The notes beneath the pieces were generated by a model, which saw nothing but the letters and a program-made list of their open reading frames with translations, searched no databases and was not told the origin of the DNA. The translations under genes were made by a program, and so were the position numbers. Below are positions 9,291 through 17,499 of a stretch of 64,000 nucleotides of DNA, piece after piece; the stretch's first letter is position 1; every line of letters begins with the position of its first letter. Origin of the DNA: Deltaproteobacteria bacterium UBA5329 (GTDB lineage Bacteria > Desulfobacterota > Syntrophorhabdia > Syntrophorhabdales > Syntrophorhabdaceae); NCBI GenBank assembly GCA_002408185.1, contig DHQV01000055.1, positions 63,923 through 127,922 on the forward strand. The letters are read 5' to 3'.

Positions 9291-9710
9291 ATGAAGGCTC
9301 TTAAGAACAATAAAGGTTTTACCCTGATAGAACTGATCATCGTTATCATCATTATAGGTATCCTCGCTGCCGTAGCTTTACCGAAATACCTTGAGATCAA
9401 GCAGGATGCCGGTGATGCGACGGCGAAAGGTGTTTTAAGCGCATTGAGGGGAGCAAGCGGAATACTTTTTGCTCAGTACAATATTAAAGGCACCATAGCG
9501 GCGTACACGATGGGTGACATCATTGGCGCTGCAAGCATTCAGGGCGTTACGCTTGCAAAGACGACCGAGGGCGGGGTCGAGATACAGGTCCCCGGTGCGG
9601 CCACTTACGCCGTAACGGTCAGTCAGGCGGCAGTGATGCCGACAACTCCGGCATCGCTCGCCTGCTCAAGTGTCTCCGCGGGCGACGCGGGACGGTGCAC
9701 GACATGGTAA
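9291..9710 (+). CDS. Type IV major pilin (MshA/PilA-like prepilin)
   Basis: A 139-residue prepilin with a short leader ending NNKG and cleavage expected between Gly9 and Phe10, followed by TLIELIIVIIIIGILAAVAL. Glu14, the fifth residue of the mature chain, is the conserved glutamate needed for assembly. The hydrophobic stretch forms the N-terminal helix of the fibre core. Near the C-terminus Cys125 and Cys136 bracket an 11-residue D-loop and probably form a disulphide. It is longer than the roughly 60-residue conductive geopilins. A strong AGGAGG precedes the ATG, and expression is predicted from the sigma-54 promoter at 9224. I saw no minor pilins or prepilin peptidase in the window. Confidence 0.92.
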   Translation: MKALKNNKGFTLIELIIVIIIIGILAAVALPKYLEIKQDAGDATAKGVLSALRGASGILFAQYNIKGTIAAYTMGDIIGAASIQGVTLAKTTEGGVEIQVPGAATYAVTVSQAAVMPTTPASLACSSVSAGDAGRCTTW

Positions 9711-9737
9711 GCCAGGGGTCCCGGCACTACGGATGAT

Positions 9738-12065
9738 TTGAACAGGTTTAGGGATTTTCTCAGCATCGCGTTCTTTCTCGCTGTCGGCCTCCTTTATTTC
9801 AATCCGATGCTTTCATCAAAGGTCATCTTTACAGAAAGGGACCTTGCGCCTTTTTTTATCCCGCCGAAAATGCTGTGGGTATCGCAGCTCAAGAACCTGC
9901 AGTTCCCGTTCTGGAATCCCCACAATTATTGCGGTATACCGCTTCTGGCAACCCTGCAGCCCGGGATCTTCTACCCGCCGCATATCTTTTACCTGGTCTT
10001 TCCTTTCAACATAGTCTGGAACTGGCTCGTCATCCTGCATTTCGTTTTCGCCGCGGCGACCATGTACGCATTTCTGCGTTTCATGAAGGTGTCGCATCCG
10101 GGGTCAACGGTAGGCGGTGCCGTCTTTATGCTTGCGGGTTATCTGCTTTCCGTGCATAACCTTCTTCCCCATCTCTTCGGCGTAGCATGGTTTCCGCTGA
10201 TCCTGCTCTACTTCCTGAAATATTTTGAAAGTGAAAGGCAACGTCATCTTATCCTCGCATCGATCTTCCTCGTCATTCAGTTCCTCGCCGGTGCACCCGA
10301 GATCGTTATCCTTACCGGGATCGTGCTCGTTATCACCATTTTCTTCCTGGGGGCCATCCTGGATAAGGATATTCCGCTTAGGTCCCGTGTGAAGGGACTC
10401 GTCTTGCTGGGAGTCATTGTGGTGTTGCTGTCGGGCATACAGCTGACGGCCTTTTACGAACTTCACCGGTACAGCATCAGGTCCGCCGGATTGAGCTATG
10501 CGAGCGCGACCACATGGTCCTTTGCATGGAAGGATTTCATCCAGTTCTTTCTCCCCGACTTCTTTGGCTATCAGCAGACGATCGAAAAATACTGGCTCAA
10601 CCAGTCATGGCTGAAAACGCTTTATCTCGGCATCGGGCCGTTACTTTTTTCGGTGCTGTTCTTTGCAAAAGGCGGCAGGACCAGGTGGTTCTTTCTCGGC
10701 CTTGTAGTTTTCAGCCTCGTACTGGGACTTGGCGGAAATACGCCGGTCTATAAGCTCCTTCACAAGATACCGCCCTTCAATTCCGTCCGGTACCCCGTTA
10801 AATTCCTGTTCCTTCTTTTCTTTGCACTATCGGCGATGACAGCAATGGGACTCGATATTCTCAGGAAGGGAATCGCCTACAAAGACAGGACGGTAAGGCG
10901 AATAGTCCTGGTTTTTTTTTATTCGGGTTTTCTCTGCGCTCTGGGATGGGCTTTTCTCAACTTCCGTTATAATGAGATCACGGCTTTCCTGGAGCACAGG
11001 AACATACGCCCCCCGCTGTTCAATGACATATGGTTCAACCTGCACAACGCGAAAAGATTCCTGCTTTTCTCATTTGTACTGTGCACCGGCATTTTCCTGT
11101 ACCTTGAATTGCGCGCCAAAAGAATTGTCCTTGGCTTCATCGCTGCCGTGCTTGTTGCGGACCTGTTCCTCGCGAATTACGGCTTCTACGGATCTGCCTC
11201 GTGGCGATGGTTCAAGACCCCGGACGCCTTCGCGAAAGTACTCGCAGACAACAGGGAAACCGAAAGGTTCATGGTGTCGGTCAAGACCGAGGATGACCTG
11301 AACAGCATTCTGCTCGGGAAAGATCTCCTCGTCGCCCCTTACGCCGCAGTCCACGGCCTTTACGGGATCGGGGGCGCCGAGGTCATGCGTATCGATCACC
11401 AGGACAAATATCTCCGTCTGTTCAACTGCGTGAAGAATATCCGAGAGGCCCGTAATTTACTGGACATTGGAGGCGTGAAGTATGCGATCCTCTCATATCC
11501 CGTTGAAAACGATCAGTTCAGGCTCGTAAAAAAGGAAGCTTTGAATGACAAAGAGGTCTATCTTTACGAATACCGTGGATACCCGGGGAGATTTCTCTTT
11601 TTCAGCAATGCCCGGTATTTTACCGATGACAATGAGGTCATGCTGAGGATCATCGATCAGGGCTTTGACCTCAAGCGGGAGCTGATCATTTCAGGCCAGC
11701 CTCGCCCCGGGCTTGCCCGGAACCCCCGTGCAAAGGGTGCCGTGACCCTGGTATCATATGAGCCTGCAAAGGTGGTCCTGACGTCCCGGTGTGAGGGCAA
11801 CGGGTTTCTTTATATCGGCGATACCTGGTATCCCGGATGGCGGGCATATGTTGATGGCAGGCGAACAAAGGTATACCGGGCGAACCTTGCATTCAGGGCG
11901 ATCGAGGTGCCGGCCGGCGAGCACACTGTTGTTTTCGCCTATGTGCCCATCAGTTTCTACGCCGGGTGTATCTTGACTGTTTTCGGAATGATCCTGTCTA
12001 CTTGGCTGTGGCGAAAGGGGCCGAAAATCAGGGACCCGATCCTAAAAAATGAAAAACTTCTTTAA
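9738..12065 (+). CDS. YfhO-family polytopic membrane protein (GT-C-like glycosyltransferase)
   Basis: The 775-residue protein starts at TTG 9738, 27 bp after the pilin stop. It has about a dozen membrane helices through residue 480, with an early ERDLAPFF loop resembling the acidic first loop of GT-C glycosyltransferases. A soluble domain follows, then the YfhO C-terminal signature (GDTWYPGWRAYVDG; AGEHTVVFAY) and a final helix near 745-765. YfhO-type enzymes are implicated in moving sugars from lipid carriers to cell-surface acceptors. Its place right behind the pilin suggests pilin or surface glycosylation, but only position supports that. No lipid-carrier synthesis genes are nearby. Confidence 0.75.
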   Translation: MNRFRDFLSIAFFLAVGLLYFNPMLSSKVIFTERDLAPFFIPPKMLWVSQLKNLQFPFWNPHNYCGIPLLATLQPGIFYPPHIFYLVFPFNIVWNWLVILHFVFAAATMYAFLRFMKVSHPGSTVGGAVFMLAGYLLSVHNLLPHLFGVAWFPLILLYFLKYFESERQRHLILASIFLVIQFLAGAPEIVILTGIVLVITIFFLGAILDKDIPLRSRVKGLVLLGVIVVLLSGIQLTAFYELHRYSIRSAGLSYASATTWSFAWKDFIQFFLPDFFGYQQTIEKYWLNQSWLKTLYLGIGPLLFSVLFFAKGGRTRWFFLGLVVFSLVLGLGGNTPVYKLLHKIPPFNSVRYPVKFLFLLFFALSAMTAMGLDILRKGIAYKDRTVRRIVLVFFYSGFLCALGWAFLNFRYNEITAFLEHRNIRPPLFNDIWFNLHNAKRFLLFSFVLCTGIFLYLELRAKRIVLGFIAAVLVADLFLANYGFYGSASWRWFKTPDAFAKVLADNRETERFMVSVKTEDDLNSILLGKDLLVAPYAAVHGLYGIGGAEVMRIDHQDKYLRLFNCVKNIREARNLLDIGGVKYAILSYPVENDQFRLVKKEALNDKEVYLYEYRGYPGRFLFFSNARYFTDDNEVMLRIIDQGFDLKRELIISGQPRPGLARNPRAKGAVTLVSYEPAKVVLTSRCEGNGFLYIGDTWYPGWRAYVDGRRTKVYRANLAFRAIEVPAGEHTVVFAYVPISFYAGCILTVFGMILSTWLWRKGPKIRDPILKNEKLL

Positions 12066-12068
12066 AAA

Positions 12069-12097
12069 TTGGTTATATTAGTACTATTATAGATAAT
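12069..12097 (+). promoter_or_regulatory. Sigma-70 promoter close to the start codon of the response regulator
   Basis: TTGGTT, 17 nt, then GATAAT; the -10 element ends 5 nt before the ATG at 12103. There is no Shine-Dalgarno-like sequence in the gap, so the transcript is likely to begin at or next to the start codon (leaderless). Confidence 0.5.
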
Positions 12098-12102
12098 ACA
12101 CT

Positions 12103-12711
12103 ATGGAAACCATTCTGCTGATAGAAGACGACGTTGCCCTGAGGGCACAGGTACGGTTTGCTCTTGAGGAACGTTTTGAGGTCAAAGAGGCGGCGAATGT
12201 CCAGAAGGCTGTCCATATTCTCAATTCAGAACGTATAACGCTGGCGATTCTGGACCTCGGATTGCCTCCCCACGAAAATACCCCTCAGGAAGGCTTAAGG
12301 CTTCTTCACTATATTCTCGAAAATTTTGGCCTGAAGGTTATTATTTTCACAGGCCAGAAGACGGAGAGCGCGGCCCTCGAATCTATCAAATCGGGGGCGT
12401 TCGATTATCTCGTAAAGCCCGTCTCGATCGAGCAGCTTATGTTCTCGGTGGACCGCGCGATACTTTTCCGGGATACAGAGGAGAAATTATCCCGGCAGGG
12501 CACAGCGAGGATAAGTTTTGGGGTCGAAGTGGGCAAGGGCCTTCAGCCTGCCCGGGACGAGGCCGAAAAGAACATTATCTTTAAGGTCCTGAAGGACACG
12601 AATTTTAACGTATACAAATCTGCAAAGCTTCTCGGCGTGAAACGGGAAAGCCTTTACTATTTCATAAAGAAGTTCGGTTTTAAAAGGGAAGACATTGATG
12701 ATAACCCTTAA
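12103..12711 (+). CDS. Response regulator with Fis-type DNA-binding domain and no AAA+ domain (PrsR-like)
   Basis: A 202-residue protein with a receiver domain (Asp51 in AILDLGLPP, Lys105 in YLVKPVS) joined by a linker to a C-terminal Fis-type helix-turn-helix (NVYKSAKLLGVKRESLYYFI). The receiver resembles PrsR, the PEP-CTERM/exopolysaccharide regulator, but the roughly 240-residue sigma-54 ATPase domain is absent. It should bind DNA without activating sigma-54 polymerase itself, perhaps as a competitor, repressor or sigma-70 activator. The last 14 bp overlap the start of the kinase gene, so the two form a pair. The missing domain looks like a clean architecture, since both flanking domains are intact and in frame. 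Confidence 0.8.
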   Translation: METILLIEDDVALRAQVRFALEERFEVKEAANVQKAVHILNSERITLAILDLGLPPHENTPQEGLRLLHYILENFGLKVIIFTGQKTESAALESIKSGAFDYLVKPVSIEQLMFSVDRAILFRDTEEKLSRQGTARISFGVEVGKGLQPARDEAEKNIIFKVLKDTNFNVYKSAKLLGVKRESLYYFIKKFGFKREDIDDNP

Positions 12712-13816
12712 ACTGCTTCAGTCGATGTATCTTTTTGTCATCGTGGCCGGTGCCGTTGCACTGGTCATTCTTTTTTATTTGCGGTATTTGACAAACCGCG
12801 CCTCCAAGGTTCAACTGCGCATGGTGGATGCGAATAAGGCATGCAATTACGATATTGCCCTTTTCTTGCCGAGAGTCAACGATCTCGTGAAAGTTGCGGA
12901 GATCCAGGAAATATTTTATGAGATAAGCTATGGCGAAAGCACCCTTTCGAAGCCGGGATCCGAGAAAAGGCGTACGATCACGCGAAAGATCGCACGTCCG
13001 GATTATTCGATAGACCTTGGTATAGTTCCGATAAGTCCGCGGGGTTATAAAAGATATATTTACATGATCATTTTCGAAACGCTGTTCCTGCTGATCGAGA
13101 TGGATATATTGATGAAAATAAAGGTCGCCAACGAGGCTTTGCTTAATTTTTCAAAACTGCAGACATTCCTTCTTCATGACGTCAAGAACGTAACCCAGTT
13201 CATCAAGGGGTTCATTTATAATATTGAGCGTATAAGCGGACCGGAGCGCGAACACAGGTTTATCGAGTATTTAAAGGAGTCGGTTCCTGCGCTTACCGTG
13301 AGAACGGACAAGATACTCTCTACACTGGAGATCGGTGTGGAAAAAGACGAGGAGGGCGATGAACAGGAGGTTGACGTTGCAAGTCTCATAAAAGACCTCT
13401 TTGCCTTGTACGATATAAAGGGTGAAGCTACAGGGCGGGGGACAATAATTACCCAGAAGCATAAAATGGTCACCATTTTTGACAATATAATAAAGAACAT
13501 CCGTGAAAAATCCGGAAGAGAACCGGGGATCGAAAGCTTCGCTTTTGTTCGCGAGGAAACCGGCGCAATTACGGTCATTATTTACGATACAGGGAGTCCA
13601 ATCAAGAATATTGAAAGGATGTTCGAACCTTTTTACACGACAAAAGAGTCGGGGCTTGGCATCGGGTTATTTCAGGCTCGGCATATCACAAAAAAACTTG
13701 GCGGAAATATGACCGTAGCGAATACCAACAGGGGCGTAGAATTTACCGTGAGTTTGCCCAGGGGAATAATATCCGATAATGCCGAGGCCCCCAAGGCCGT
13801 CGTTTACGCAAATTGA
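12698..13816 (+). CDS. Membrane histidine kinase (PrsK-like), partner of the preceding regulator
   Basis: The ATG at 12698 is chosen over the TTG one codon earlier. The 372-residue protein has one N-terminal membrane helix (about residues 8-30), a cytoplasmic sensor-like region without a recognisable PAS or GAF fold, and a phosphoacceptor motif FLLHDVKNVTQF with His160. The LHDVKN form is typical of PrsK-type kinases rather than the common SHELR. The C-terminal GHKL domain has IFDNIIKNI, IYDTGSPI and SGLGIGLFQARH. It overlaps the regulator gene and the two almost certainly work together. The signal is unknown; the neighbouring YfhO protein hints at a cell-surface polysaccharide or glycosylation function. 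Confidence 0.8.
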   Translation: MITLKLLQSMYLFVIVAGAVALVILFYLRYLTNRASKVQLRMVDANKACNYDIALFLPRVNDLVKVAEIQEIFYEISYGESTLSKPGSEKRRTITRKIARPDYSIDLGIVPISPRGYKRYIYMIIFETLFLLIEMDILMKIKVANEALLNFSKLQTFLLHDVKNVTQFIKGFIYNIERISGPEREHRFIEYLKESVPALTVRTDKILSTLEIGVEKDEEGDEQEVDVASLIKDLFALYDIKGEATGRGTIITQKHKMVTIFDNIIKNIREKSGREPGIESFAFVREETGAITVIIYDTGSPIKNIERMFEPFYTTKESGLGIGLFQARHITKKLGGNMTVANTNRGVEFTVSLPRGIISDNAEAPKAVVYAN

Positions 13817-13958
13817 AATAAAGAACCATTATCCTGTCACAAGAAAGCACCTGTAAAATTACACTATCTGTAAATTGATTCTACATCTTGCATAGATTTC
13901 CAATTCCCAATATATTGATTTCAGGATCAAATCAGGTCGCAAAAGGACGGAATATATC

Positions 13959-14438
13959 ATGCATATTTATTTCGCTCATCCCTGCTTCAATGATTCCCAG
14001 GCGCAATTCAAGAACGAGTTCCTGGAAAAACTGAGGGGAGCGCTCGAGCAGACCGAGTGTGGCAAGGCGGTTGGTATCATAGATCCTTTCCTCGACACCC
14101 CGAACATCGAAGGCAACAGGGAAACGAAGCTGAAGCTCAGCAGGGTTGTCAAAGATACGTGCCTCAGGATGCTCGAAGAGTGCGATATGATCGTTGCCCT
14201 CATCGATGACGGCGATACCGGGGTGGCTTTCGAGGTGGGTTATGCCGATGCGATAGGGATACCGGTCATTCTGATCTCGAAGTCAGATTGTGCCGGGGCG
14301 AATGCAATGCTGATCGGTGCCGCCAGGGAACGGTTCGACAATGTACTGGATGACGAACAGGTGTCAAAGCTCGCCCGCATGTTTGAATGGTATTGCATCT
14401 CGAAGGAGCGTTTCGGCAATGAACCGGGAAAAAGTTAA
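13959..14438 (+). CDS. Nucleoside 2-deoxyribosyltransferase-family protein
   Basis: The 159-residue protein has the Rossmann-like fold signatures of the family: an N-terminal HIYFAHPCFNDSQ strand-loop, a conserved Asp in a DPF motif near residue 44, and CDMIVALIDDGDTGVAFEVGYA (from about residue 75), which carries the catalytic-type Asp and Glu. Members cleave or transfer the deoxyribose of nucleosides or of nucleotides; relatives include DNPH1-like hydrolases and proteins linked to cyclic-nucleotide signalling. AAAAGGACGG lies upstream of the ATG. It overlaps the zinc-ribbon gene by 20 bp, so the two are probably co-translated. The substrate cannot be assigned. Confidence 0.75.
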   Translation: MHIYFAHPCFNDSQAQFKNEFLEKLRGALEQTECGKAVGIIDPFLDTPNIEGNRETKLKLSRVVKDTCLRMLEECDMIVALIDDGDTGVAFEVGYADAIGIPVILISKSDCAGANAMLIGAARERFDNVLDDEQVSKLARMFEWYCISKERFGNEPGKS

Positions 14439-14856
14439 AACCAGCTTCCGTGATGATGTCGTATATGGATATCGCTGCAGCATGTGTGGTTTTGTCCTCG
14501 ACGGATCGCTCGGGGGATATCTTTATGTAAAAAATAATTATGGTGTAAGGGTACCGCTTAAGGACAACAACGAACGGGAGACGGTTGTGCGGCTATTGCT
14601 TAGCGAAGACGGATTGTTTGATACGGAAAATTCCCACGGTTTTCACGGAATAATCGACATTATGGAAGAGAAAATAGGTTACATGTCGGCCTGTGTTTGT
14701 ATGAATTGTCTCGACCAGTTTGGACTGGACCTGAGAAAAGATGCCATTGAATGTCCCCACTGCAAATCGGACCATGTCCGGACTTTTCTGGAAATGACCA
14801 ATAAAAGATGCCCGAAGTGCCAATCAGGGTATATGGATAAAAAGGGTGACCGATAG
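14419..14856 (+). CDS. Zinc-ribbon protein of unknown function
   Basis: I place the start at ATG 14419 because GAAGGAG lies about 8 nt upstream; the frame is open further upstream only inside the preceding gene. The 145-residue product has an N-terminal CSMC motif (Cys20, Cys23), a middle CVCMNC motif and two C-terminal pairs (CPHC, CPKC). It could fold one or two rubredoxin-like zinc ribbons around a central alpha/beta stretch. No catalytic motif is visible. Overlap with the deoxyribosyltransferase-like gene suggests a joint role, perhaps as a partner or nucleic-acid-contacting subunit. I do not recognise the family. Confidence 0.65.
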   Translation: MNREKVKTSFRDDVVYGYRCSMCGFVLDGSLGGYLYVKNNYGVRVPLKDNNERETVVRLLLSEDGLFDTENSHGFHGIIDIMEEKIGYMSACVCMNCLDQFGLDLRKDAIECPHCKSDHVRTFLEMTNKRCPKCQSGYMDKKGDR

Positions 14857-14889
14857 CGGGTGGTCGGTAGCCCATCACCTCGTTTTTGC

Positions 14890-15372
14890 CTACTCTACGT
14901 AAATGTACTCTGCAAGCATCCAGTCAGATACCCGCAGGCGATGGCTTACCATCTGCGCCAGTTTTTTGTAGAGAGCGACGCCAAGCCTGGGATTGTCTTT
15001 TATTAACCGGTCAAAATTATCCCTGGTCAAAACGAGTGCGACTGTTTCTTCTATCGCCCGTGCGGTCGCTGAACGGGGCAGGCCGTCGATGATGCTCATT
15101 TCGCCCACGCTCCTTCCCGGCCCGATATCGCCTATGGTTTTGACAGTCTTTCTGGAATCGCCCTTTGTTATTCTGACAAGGCCCTTCGAAATGAAACACA
15201 TGTAAGGTTCCCGGGCCCCTTCGTTGAATATTATCTCCTGTGGTTCGGCGGTCGCGACGTAAAGGTATTGTGCGAACTGCTCCATATCCTCACGGCTTAA
15301 GCCCTCGCCCCATTGAGATCTTTCGATCATTGAAATGCGTTCCTGAACGGTCGACAAGATATTATGCAGCAC
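14890..15372 (-). CDS. Cyclic-nucleotide-binding-domain protein without DNA-binding domain
   Basis: The 160-residue protein starts at GTG with AAAGGA upstream. Nearly all of it is one cNMP-binding beta-roll with the phosphate-binding cassette GRSVGEMSIIDGLPRSATARA (about residues 87-107), which keeps the Glu and Arg that bind the cyclic nucleotide in CRP and PKA. The C-terminal helix (residues 130-155) is not followed by a helix-turn-helix. It is therefore a stand-alone sensor module that must act through a partner protein. It lies downstream of the CoA-disulfide-reductase-like gene on the same strand, 44 bp away, and may belong to that transcript. Confidence 0.8.
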   Translation of the reverse strand: MLHNILSTVQERISMIERSQWGEGLSREDMEQFAQYLYVATAEPQEIIFNEGAREPYMCFISKGLVRITKGDSRKTVKTIGDIGPGRSVGEMSIIDGLPRSATARAIEETVALVLTRDNFDRLIKDNPRLGVALYKKLAQMVSHRLRVSDWMLAEYIYVE

Positions 15373-15416
15373 GCATTTTCCTTTGCCTCAACGATTGGTC
15401 ACCCTCTCATTATATA

Positions 15417-16847
15417 CTATGATTGTGTCTTATTTTGCAATCTTTTCACTGCTACATTTGCAGCGACCAGTATCGGGTCCCACACTGTAGCGAAAGGCGG
15501 TGCATAGGCCAGGTCCAGGCGGGCAATATCGGAAACCGTCATTTTATTATAGAGTGCCGTTGCAAGAGTGTCGATCCTGTGGGCGACACCCTCGGCACCC
15601 GCCATCTGAGCGCCAAGAAGACGTCCCGATCCCTTTTCAACAATGTAGGTCACGGTGATCTGCTTCCCTTCCGGGTATGCGTTGCTTCGAGACCTGCCTT
15701 TAATGGTTGACACAAAATGATCAAGGTTCTCCCGCGACGCTTCGAGCGGAGAGATGCCGGTCCGGGCCACTTCCAGATCGAAGATCTTTGTTACCGCAGT
15801 CCCCGCAACACCCTCAAAGGGTTTCATCATTCCCGCGGCATTTTCTCCGGCAATTCGTCCCTGCTTGTTCGCGGTGGTCCCGAGAGGAATGTAAACCTTT
15901 TTCCCCGTGACGATATGTTTTGCTTCGGCACAGTCACCGGCTGCAAAAATATCGGGAATGCTGGTCTGGAGATAGTCGTCGACCTTTATCGCTCCGCCGG
16001 CGCCAAGTTCGATTTTTGTGTCCACTGCGAGAGACGTGTTCGGCCGTGCTCCGATGCCGAGCAGGACAATATCGGCCGCAAAGACACCTTTGTCGGTCTT
16101 GACCCGCGCAACTTTGCCATTGTCAGCCTCGAATGCCTCGACGGAACACTCTTTATTGAGTCTCACGCCTTCTGCCTTCAATTGTTCTTCGATGACATCG
16201 GTAATGGTGGTGTCCATTGTTCCGAGGACCCTGTCCATTTTTTCAAATACGGTAACTTCAAGGCCTCTTTTTCTAAAGGCTTCGCACATCTCCATTCCGA
16301 TCGATCCACCGCCTATTATTGCTGCCTCCATAGGCCGTCTTTGGACCCCGAAAGGGTTTTCGTAGGTGCAATGGGCGCCAATGCACGGCTCGAAAGACAT
16401 CCAGTGGTTAACGAATTTTTTTATCTTCGCGCCGTCATGAAGATTGCGCAGGGTGAAGACATGCTCCAGGTCTATCCCGGGAAAAGGCGGACGGATGGGC
16501 AATCCCCCTGTTGCGAGAACGAGCTTGTCGTAATCGATGACCTTCTTTTCATGAGTACCGAGAGCGATAACCGTGACTGTCCTGCCGGCCGGGTCGATCG
16601 ATATCGCCTCATGCCGCGTAAGAACCTTAATGCCTCTTTCCTTCGCGGCGATCTCCGGGGTAAGTGACAACAGTGAGTTGATATCCTTTATTACGTCCGA
16701 TATGTAGTAGGGAAGGCTGCAGGCGCCATACGAAATGAAATGGTCCCTTTCTATTACGACAGCCTCAGCTTCAGGCTTCAGCCGCTTGAAACTGCTCGCT
16801 GCGCTCATTCCCGCCGCAACCCCTCCGATCACTACAAGACGCTCCAT
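15417..16847 (-). CDS. CoA-disulfide reductase/NADH oxidase-family flavoprotein
   Basis: A 476-residue enzyme starting at ATG 16847 behind a strong GGAGG; the in-frame codons upstream lack such a site. It has an FAD-binding GGVAAGMSAA motif at residues 8-17, a redox Cys43 in SYGACSLPYYISD, an NAD(P)H-binding IGGGSIGMEMCEAF motif and a second FAD site ending IFAAGDCAE. The C-terminal dimerisation domain starts near 340. A single active Cys43 is the hallmark of CoA-disulfide reductases and water-forming NADH oxidases; some relatives reduce polysulfide or CoA persulfide. Two YeeE/YedE sulfur transporters lie directly upstream, which favours a role in sulfane-sulfur or thiol-disulfide chemistry. 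No rhodanese domain is attached. Confidence 0.85.
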   Translation of the reverse strand: MERLVVIGGVAAGMSAASSFKRLKPEAEAVVIERDHFISYGACSLPYYISDVIKDINSLLSLTPEIAAKERGIKVLTRHEAISIDPAGRTVTVIALGTHEKKVIDYDKLVLATGGLPIRPPFPGIDLEHVFTLRNLHDGAKIKKFVNHWMSFEPCIGAHCTYENPFGVQRRPMEAAIIGGGSIGMEMCEAFRKRGLEVTVFEKMDRVLGTMDTTITDVIEEQLKAEGVRLNKECSVEAFEADNGKVARVKTDKGVFAADIVLLGIGARPNTSLAVDTKIELGAGGAIKVDDYLQTSIPDIFAAGDCAEAKHIVTGKKVYIPLGTTANKQGRIAGENAAGMMKPFEGVAGTAVTKIFDLEVARTGISPLEASRENLDHFVSTIKGRSRSNAYPEGKQITVTYIVEKGSGRLLGAQMAGAEGVAHRIDTLATALYNKMTVSDIARLDLAYAPPFATVWDPILVAANVAVKRLQNKTQS

Positions 16848-16868
16848 ATTAGCCTCCGGCAAAAGAAT

Positions 16869-16967
16869 GGTTCTAGGCTTTGCGTTCCAGGTTAAAAAAT
16901 ATAAAAAAACCTCGTTTCACCGATATTCTCCAAGTATTTAATAACCTAGAACCTGGAATCCGGAACC
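16869..16967. repeat. Inverted pair of degenerate 7-nt tandem repeats
   Basis: The 16869-16896 tract reads in sevens as GGTTCTA, GGCTTTG, CGTTCCA, GGTTAAA. The tract at 16940-16967 read on the minus strand gives GGTTCCG, GATTCCA, GGTTCTA, GGTTATT. The two face each other across 43 nt and could form a long imperfect hairpin between the flavoprotein gene and the YeeE pair. Related heptad tracts occur at 29842, 42940, 46255 and 46994. Confidence 0.6.
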
Positions 16968-16971
16968 GCTT

Positions 16972-17499
16972 TTAAAGTCCCTTCTTCTCGAAAAACCAGA
17001 ACATCAACAATCCCAGGACCACCATTGCTGCGATCACTATCCAGTGGTTTATTCCCAGCACCTGGGGTAGAGTGATCTTGCCAAGGTTTCCCCATGTCAG
17101 GACGGTTTTTTTCATCAAGGGATAAAGCTCGGCAAAGAGGGCTGCCCCTCCCAGCATTCCGAGAATTCCCCATGCGGCATCGTAGCGTCCTTCGCCGAGT
17201 GCCCCAAGGGAAGTGCCCGGGCAATAACCGAACAACGCCCAACCTATCCCGAATATCAGGCCGCCCAGTATGTTCCCCCCGAGAGAGGTTGTCTTTATGG
17301 AGAGCTTTACGAGCCCCAGGTCCTTGAGAAGGTAAACCCCGACCATCGCGACAAGGATAGTGGTAAACATATATTTCACTATTGTCATGTCGAGAAGCCT
17401 TAAAGCACCCAACTGTTTATCGTAGCGAATGACCCGGGCCTTTTGGAGCAGGAAGCCGAAAATAATGCCGGTTATCAATCCATAGGTCAGGTCGATCAT
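16972..17499 (-). CDS. YeeE/YedE-family sulfur-compound transporter, second half protein
   Basis: The start is ATG 17499, with GGGGAGG about 10 nt upstream and overlapping the stop of the preceding YeeE gene (ATGA). The 175-residue protein has four to five membrane helices and the family cysteine motif in FGYCPGTSLGALGEG (near residue 85). Full-length YeeE/YedE proteins take up thiosulfate through conserved cysteines arranged along the membrane; two-gene half-size versions of about 140-190 residues are common. This protein has the conserved Cys where the partner upstream has an in-frame UGA. The pair probably forms one complete transporter feeding sulfur to the downstream flavoprotein. Confidence 0.8.
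   Translation of the reverse strand: MIDLTYGLITGIIFGFLLQKARVIRYDKQLGALRLLDMTIVKYMFTTILVAMVGVYLLKDLGLVKLSIKTTSLGGNILGGLIFGIGWALFGYCPGTSLGALGEGRYDAAWGILGMLGGAALFAELYPLMKKTVLTWGNLGKITLPQVLGINHWIVIAAMVVLGLLMFWFFEKKGL

Noticed and set aside
13860..13905. Possible sigma-54 promoter ahead of the deoxyribosyltransferase gene (TTGCAT present)
   Set aside because: There is no GG at the -24 position with correct spacing, so it fails the sigma-54 consensus.
15717..16667. 316-codon plus-strand frame
   Set aside because: Antisense to the CoA-disulfide-reductase-like gene, whose motifs are complete; the composition is unlike a protein.
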